Assembly (NCBI GenBank): GCA_900120415.1
Contig: FQLW01000005.1
Coordinates: 666,907-730,906, forward strand
Source: Urmitella timonensis
Lineage (GTDB): Bacteria; Actinomycetota; Actinomycetes; Actinomycetales; Actinomycetaceae
Length of the DNA: 64,000 nt
Reading direction: 5' to 3'
This document shows, in pieces, positions 59,574 through 64,000 of this stretch. Position numbers and translations under genes: made by a program. A model generated the notes under the pieces. The model saw only the letters and a program-made list of their open reading frames with translations, was not told the DNA's origin and made no database searches. Each line of letters starts with the position of its first letter. The stretch's first letter is position 1.

Positions 59574-61355
59574 TTATTCATCATCCTCGGGCTCGTAATC
59601 AACCCCAGCCTCTTTGCGCTGTTCATCCGTGATAGGTGCCGGAGCATCGGTTAGTGGGTCATAGCCACCACCAGACTTGGGGAAGGCGATTACGTCCCGA
59701 ATCGAATCTGCGTGAGTCATTAGAGCTACGATGCGATCCCATCCGAATGCAATCCCCCCGTGGGGAGGCGCGCCATATTTGAAAGCGTTCAGTAAGAAAC
59801 CAAACTTTTCTTGCGCCTGTTCGCTGGACAATCCCATCACCTTAAAGATACGTTCTTGCACGTCACGGCGGTGAATACGGATAGAACCACCACCGATTTC
59901 ATTACCGTTAAGCACAATATCGTAAGCATAGGCAAGGGCGCTCCCCGGGTCGTCCTCGAAATGGTCTAGCCACTCTGGTTTGGGAGAAGTAAAGGCGTGA
60001 TGCACCGCCGTCCAAGCCGATGCCCCTAAAGCCACGTCCCCTTCAGCTTTAGCAGCTGCGGAGGGTTTAAATAGGGGCGCATCAACCACCCACACGAACT
60101 TCCACTCATTCGGATCTAGCAAATCGCAGCGACTTCCGATTTCTAGACGTGCTGCCCCAAGTAGGGCGCGCGCTTCATCGGTTTTACCAGCAGCGAAGAA
60201 AATACAGTCCCCCGGGTTAGCTCCGGTAGCGTCTCGCAATCCATCGCGTTCCGCATCGGTGAGATTTTTTGCTACCGGTCCCGATAAGGTTCCATCGGTT
60301 TCAACTTTTACATAGGCAAGACCTTTGCCTCCGCGCGAACGCGCCCAGTCTTGCCATTTGTCGAAAGTACGCCGTGGTTGTGCAGCCCCACCGGGCATAA
60401 CCACTGCCCCCACGTATTCGGCGCTGGCAAAGACTTTGAAGGGAGTGTCCTGGAAGTATTCAGTTAAGTCAGTCAGTTCTAGGCCGAAACGCAAATCCGG
60501 TTTATCCGTACCAAAACGGGCCATCGCATCGGCATAGCTCATATGGGGAATCGGGGTTTCAATCTGCACATCGATTAGTGCAAACACCGCTTTTAATACT
60601 TGCTCCGCCACTTCGATTACGTCCTCTTGACGCACGAAACTCATTTCCACGTCCAGCTGGGTAAACTCAGGCTGACGATCAGCTCTAAAGTCCTCGTCTC
60701 GATAGCAGCGGGCAATCTGATAGTAACGTTCCATTCCGGCAACCATCAACAGCTGTTTGAAAAGCTGGGGAGATTGCGGCAAAGCATACCAAGAGCCCGG
60801 GTTTAAGCGGGCGGGAACTAGGAAGTCACGCGCGCCCTCGGGAGTAGAGCGAGTCAAGGTGGGGGTTTCGATTTCTACGAAACCTAAGGAATCTAGCACG
60901 TCCCGAGTAACTTTCGACACTTTTGAACGCAAGCGGATACGCCGCTGCATATCGCAGCGACGTAAATCCAGGTAACGGTATTTCAAACGGGCATCCTCGC
61001 CCACTTTCCCAGAATCTTCGGCATGTACCGAAACTTGGAAAGGCAACGCCGCTGCCGGGTTTAATACCTCGACTTCATCAGCGTAAACTTCGATTTCTCC
61101 GGTAGGTAAATCTGGGTTTTCATTTCCTTCGGGACGGATATGAACTTTGCCTACTATCCGCAAAACGTATTCATTACGCAGTTCGTGGGCTACGTCCTCG
61201 TCATGGATAACCACCTGGGCCAGACCGGAAGCATCCCGCAAATCAATGAAGCAGACTCCCCCATGGTCACGGCGGCGGTCTAACCACCCCGCTAGTTCAA
61301 CAGTTTGTCCCACGTGTTCACGGTTTAGAGTTCCCGCATCATGCGTTCTGAGCAC
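59574..61355 (-). CDS. aspS: Aspartyl-tRNA synthetase
   Basis: Class II synthetase of 593 residues, bacterial type. It has an N-terminal OB anticodon-binding domain ([20 protein letters not shown]), motif 2 [20 protein letters not shown], a GAD insertion in the middle, and motif 3 [13 protein letters not shown]. Start ATG at 61355 with AAGGAA upstream. Whether it also charges tRNA-Asn is not decided. The C-terminus has an acidic tail. Confidence 0.95.
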   Translation of the reverse strand: MLRTHDAGTLNREHVGQTVELAGWLDRRRDHGGVCFIDLRDASGLAQVVIHDEDVAHELRNEYVLRIVGKVHIRPEGNENPDLPTGEIEVYADEVEVLNPAAALPFQVSVHAEDSGKVGEDARLKYRYLDLRRCDMQRRIRLRSKVSKVTRDVLDSLGFVEIETPTLTRSTPEGARDFLVPARLNPGSWYALPQSPQLFKQLLMVAGMERYYQIARCYRDEDFRADRQPEFTQLDVEMSFVRQEDVIEVAEQVLKAVFALIDVQIETPIPHMSYADAMARFGTDKPDLRFGLELTDLTEYFQDTPFKVFASAEYVGAVVMPGGAAQPRRTFDKWQDWARSRGGKGLAYVKVETDGTLSGPVAKNLTDAERDGLRDATGANPGDCIFFAAGKTDEARALLGAARLEIGSRCDLLDPNEWKFVWVVDAPLFKPSAAAKAEGDVALGASAWTAVHHAFTSPKPEWLDHFEDDPGSALAYAYDIVLNGNEIGGGSIRIHRRDVQERIFKVMGLSSEQAQEKFGFLLNAFKYGAPPHGGIAFGWDRIVALMTHADSIRDVIAFPKSGGGYDPLTDAPAPITDEQRKEAGVDYEPEDDE

Positions 61356-61567
61356 ATTTGTTCCTTTCTTTACTGTCCCGCTGTTCTTTTAAGAAAACCC
61401 AGCAGGTAACTTTCACTGCTCTCAAGTCTACCGCGCTAGACCGGCTCTTCCAGATTTCATTTCCTGCTTATTTGCCGAGGTGTTGCGATTCACTGACCAG
61501 GGCTTTCTGCTTACCTACTCTCTCCGGTAACGTTGAGAGCGAGATAAAAACTATAGACAGGTTATAT

Positions 61568-63373
61568 ATGACTGATTTTAAGGGTCACCCCACCGAGGAC
61601 ACCGCCGATTCTTTAACCACCGAAACTGAAGCCACTGCCAGCAAGGATGAGTCAATCGTTCAGGAAGCTTTTTTCGCCAGTTTGGATTTGCCGAAAACTA
61701 TTTTGAAAACTTTGGAGGGCTTGGGTTTTGCCCACCCTACTCCGATTCAACAAAAAGCTATTCCTCCTCTGCTCTCCGGCAGAGACGTGGTGGGGATTGC
61801 GCAAACCGGAACCGGAAAGACGGCCGCCTTTGGTCTGCCTATTTTAGCTACTTGCAAGGCCAAGAAACCGCTGGTTCAAGCCTTAATTTTGGCTCCTACC
61901 CGAGAATTGGCTGCGCAGTCTGCCAGTGCGATTACCGATTTTGCGAAAGGCATGAATCTGGGGGTAGTCGCCGTCTATGGCGGAGCTTCCTATACCCCGC
62001 AGATTGCGGCGTTGCGCGAAGGAGCCCAAATCGTGGTGGGCACGCCGGGACGGGTCATGGATTTAATGGAACGTGGCGAGCTCGATTTGTCTGCGCTTAG
62101 GTTTTTTGTTTTAGATGAAGCAGATGAAATGCTGCGGATGGGCTTTGCCGAGGACGTTGATACTATTGCTACCAGCGCTAACCGTGAGGCGGTCAGGGCA
62201 CTATTTTCGGCAACGATGCCGCCCGCGATTAAACGGATTGCGCAGCGTCATTTAACAGATCCGGTAGAGATTGCGATTGCCCCCCAATCCTCTACTGTGG
62301 ATACAGTTGATCAGACTTATGCAGTGGTGCCCTTTAAGTTTAAGTCTGAGGCTTTAGGCAGGGTCTTGGCTCTGAGCGAATCTGATGCCACTATCGTGTT
62401 TGTGCGTACCCGCATAGATGCCGAACAGGTGGGCGCAGAACTGTTGAAGGCTGGTTTTCTAGCTGCCGCGATTAGTGGGGACGTTCCGCAAAAGGAGCGG
62501 GAAAACATTGTTGAGCGTTTACGACGGGGCGATTTAGATGTGTTGGTGGCTACCGATGTGGCTGCTCGCGGTCTAGATGTTGATCGTATCGGACTGGTGG
62601 TTAATTATGATGTGCCGCGGGAGGCAGAAGCCTATGTGCACCGGATTGGACGTACGGGGCGCGCCGGGCGGGAGGGCACTTCCCTTACTTTCTTTACTCC
62701 GCGGGAAAAGCGTCGCCTAGCTTTAATTGAGGATTTGACTGGGCAAAAAATGAGGGAGGTTTTTATTCCCTCCCCTACCCAAGTACGCCTCTCGCGCGCT
62801 GAGCGCCTTATTTCCCAGGTCACCCCGCGTCTAAATAAGGGGGAAATGGATGTTTATTTTGACGCTATCCAGGATTTAATGACCTCTACCGGGCTTGATA
62901 TTGGGGATGTGGCCGCTGGTTTATTGGCTTTGGCTTGTGGAGATACCGGCCCGGAAAAACAGCATCTTGGTTTTAAGGTTCGCTACGAAGAAAAGGTTGA
63001 TGAACTAGGGCGCTTTGTTTCCGCCTGTTTTGAGGAAGGACGAGGGGGCGATTGCGCTAGAAAAGGCTCGAAGAAACCGGTTTCTGGTAAGGGGAAATCG
63101 CGTCCTCATTTTAAGGCTGGTAGTGGTTGTCGTTACCGGATTGAGGTTGGTCGCCGAGACCGGGTGAAACCGGGTTCGATTGTGGGAGCGATTACTGGCG
63201 AGAGTGGTTTGGCGGGTAAAGATGTGGGGCATATTGATATTTTGCCCAGTTTCTCATTGGTCGAGTTTGAGCGTCCTTTGTCTGCGGCGGCGCTACGTAA
63301 AATTAGTAATGCCCGGATTGCCGGTCGTCGTTTACGTATTCGCAAGGACGAAGGACCGCGTAAACGCGGTTAA
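61568..63373 (+). CDS. DEAD-box RNA helicase (DeaD/CsdA type)
   Basis: A 601-residue ATP-dependent RNA helicase, likely in ribosome assembly or cold adaptation. Motifs: Q motif GFAHPTPIQQKAI, I AQTGTGKTAAF, Ia PTRELAAQ, Ib TPGRVMDLM, II LDEADEMLRMGF, III SAT, V VATDVAARGLDV, VI HRIGRTGRAGREG. The C-terminus (about 525-595) is a DbpA-type RNA-binding domain with a basic RRLRIRKDEGPRKRG tail. I chose the ATG at 61568, since the open frame upstream lacks family features. Confidence 0.92.
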   Translation: MTDFKGHPTEDTADSLTTETEATASKDESIVQEAFFASLDLPKTILKTLEGLGFAHPTPIQQKAIPPLLSGRDVVGIAQTGTGKTAAFGLPILATCKAKKPLVQALILAPTRELAAQSASAITDFAKGMNLGVVAVYGGASYTPQIAALREGAQIVVGTPGRVMDLMERGELDLSALRFFVLDEADEMLRMGFAEDVDTIATSANREAVRALFSATMPPAIKRIAQRHLTDPVEIAIAPQSSTVDTVDQTYAVVPFKFKSEALGRVLALSESDATIVFVRTRIDAEQVGAELLKAGFLAAAISGDVPQKERENIVERLRRGDLDVLVATDVAARGLDVDRIGLVVNYDVPREAEAYVHRIGRTGRAGREGTSLTFFTPREKRRLALIEDLTGQKMREVFIPSPTQVRLSRAERLISQVTPRLNKGEMDVYFDAIQDLMTSTGLDIGDVAAGLLALACGDTGPEKQHLGFKVRYEEKVDELGRFVSACFEEGRGGDCARKGSKKPVSGKGKSRPHFKAGSGCRYRIEVGRRDRVKPGSIVGAITGESGLAGKDVGHIDILPSFSLVEFERPLSAAALRKISNARIAGRRLRIRKDEGPRKRG

Positions 63374-63564
63374 TATATTTTCTAGTTTTAGGACGGCGGG
63401 GAGGATAACTACCTTAATCTTGCTGCGATTATTTAGAGATCCTGATTTATCTAAACGTTTTAGAGGAAAGCCGAGCTAAAACCCATAGGGGTATTAACTC
63501 CCAAATTTGTATTGAACTGACAGGATACATCTGAACAATGAATCGTACTGGGTTTTGTTCCACT

Positions 63565-63700
63565 TTTTATACTGGGGTCAGGTCGGTGACCCGTATTTGA
63601 TTATATCCGGTGATTATCTCGCCAGGGGTTCTTTATCCGAGTGCCTCGTGTAGGCGGTGGTTGTACCACCAGTGAACCCTGTTCATGGTGGCGAACTCGA
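63565..63700 (-). pseudogene. IS3/IS481-type transposase C-terminal remnant
   Basis: On the minus strand the sequence reads RVHWWYNHRLHEALG, a stop (TAA where the family has Tyr), then RTPGEIITGYNQIRV and a short tail. This is the end of the integrase domain of IS3-like transposases. No upstream part of the transposase is visible, so only a fragment remains. TACTGGGGTCAG nearby may belong to a terminal repeat. Confidence 0.75.
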
Positions 63701-63887
63701 GCGACGTACTGTATGTATTTCGAGCGCGAAGGCGGTGTGGTACCTCATTTAGTTAGAGCGCAAAATAGATTGATGGCATAAAGGATGGGTTTTTTGCTTG
63801 TGTAAACGTGTTGAGGTTACGAAGCGGTTGCGCCTGGAGTATCGCAGGGCTTCGAAACAGGAAAAGGATTTTTTGTGTATATGGTGA

Positions 63888-63920
63888 GGAGACCAAACCC
63901 TTTAGGGGGGTTTGGTCTCC
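63888..63920 (+). terminator. Strong 13-bp hairpin terminator
   Basis: GGAGACCAAACCC (63888-63900) pairs with GGGTTTGGTCTCC (63908-63920), followed by TGTTTT. No gene directly upstream was recognised. Confidence 0.85.
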
Positions 63921-64000
63921 TGTTTTAATGGGGTTGTGGTGGTTTCTTACTCTCCCGCGCTCGTTGGTGCGTAGTACCATCAGCGTTGCCTAGCTTAGCT

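Larger units (their letters stand above)
63374..64000. other. Gene-poor end of the window with an IS relic
   Basis: No intact gene was seen after the helicase. The region holds the IS3-type remnant at about 63565-63700 and the terminator at 63888-63920; the rest is unassigned. Confidence 0.6.

Noticed and set aside
61358..61567. Upstream extension of the DEAD-box helicase to 61358
   Set aside because: The added 70 residues have no helicase features, lie in the divergent promoter region with aspS, and the ATG at 61568 has an AGG at proper distance.
1..64000. tRNA genes, rRNA genes and CRISPR arrays
   Set aside because: No cloverleaf-like stretch with GGTTCRA-type arms and no regularly spaced direct repeats were found by reading; a dedicated scan could still find a missed tRNA.

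Overview
The window is a chromosomal segment of a Gram-positive actinobacterium, most plausibly an Actinomycetaceae-type organism (Varibaculum or Mobiluncus-like; this is an inference). Supporting signs are moderate GC content, frequent GTG/TTG starts with strong Shine-Dalgarno (SD) sequences, a long IleRS2-type isoleucyl-tRNA synthetase behind a short T-box leader, a sortase-type surface protein, and a lipoamide dehydrogenase/E2 pair. The middle of the window (about 8.1-45.4 kb) is a large, decayed, cargo-loaded siphovirus-type prophage. No tRNA, rRNA or CRISPR array was seen.

Layout. 1-7.8 kb is host DNA: the end of a nitroreductase, a type II restriction-modification pair (an HTH-fused C5 methyltransferase and an Eco47II-like endonuclease), a large cell-wall-anchored protein, and a Trk/Ktr potassium uptake pair. 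8.1-11.2 kb is accessory DNA: a secreted two-cysteine peptide with an overlapping small membrane protein (a toxin/immunity-like pair), a relic of a second related prophage, and orphan genes. 11.3-17.7 kb is the prophage DNA-modification and packaging-entry module: a terminase small subunit broken by an in-frame TGA, MetK, a ParB-fused methylase, a C5 methylase with an out-of-frame overlapping gene, and small genes behind a triplicated leader. 17.8-40.6 kb holds the HK97-type packaging, head, tail and lysis genes. Cargo interrupts this series at three points: a secreted peptide pair plus an HTH gene between terminase and portal; GIY-YIG, MFS exporter, TetR and VanZ-like genes between neck and tail tube; and an Abi/HEPN-like gene between tail chaperone and tape measure. 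40.7-45.4 kb is the integration module (zinc-finger/HTH protein and two large serine recombinases) followed by an orphan zinc-motif protein.

45.6-46.2 kb is an IS3-family relic. From 46.3 kb to the end the window is host DNA: a PEBP-like protein, trmL, a membrane protein, lpdA-E2, an RNase H-like fusion protein, folC, ileS with its T-box, proC, a YciI-like protein, aspS, a DEAD-box helicase and a second IS3-type relic.

The most interesting signals are: (a) two independent secreted two-cysteine peptide plus overlapping-gene pairs; (b) cargo islands that sit next to degenerate copies of the phage gene they interrupt or follow, which suggests exchange between related phages; (c) a dual-coding region inside the phage cytosine methylase gene, with its own Shine-Dalgarno; (d) a -1 frameshift site in the tail chaperone gene; (e) an inverted repeat over the start of the HTH-fused methyltransferase gene; and (f) a nearly identical 125-bp duplication in the E2 linker. 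The prophage lacks any visible replication or repressor module and has a nonsense codon in its small terminase, so it is probably not self-sufficient.
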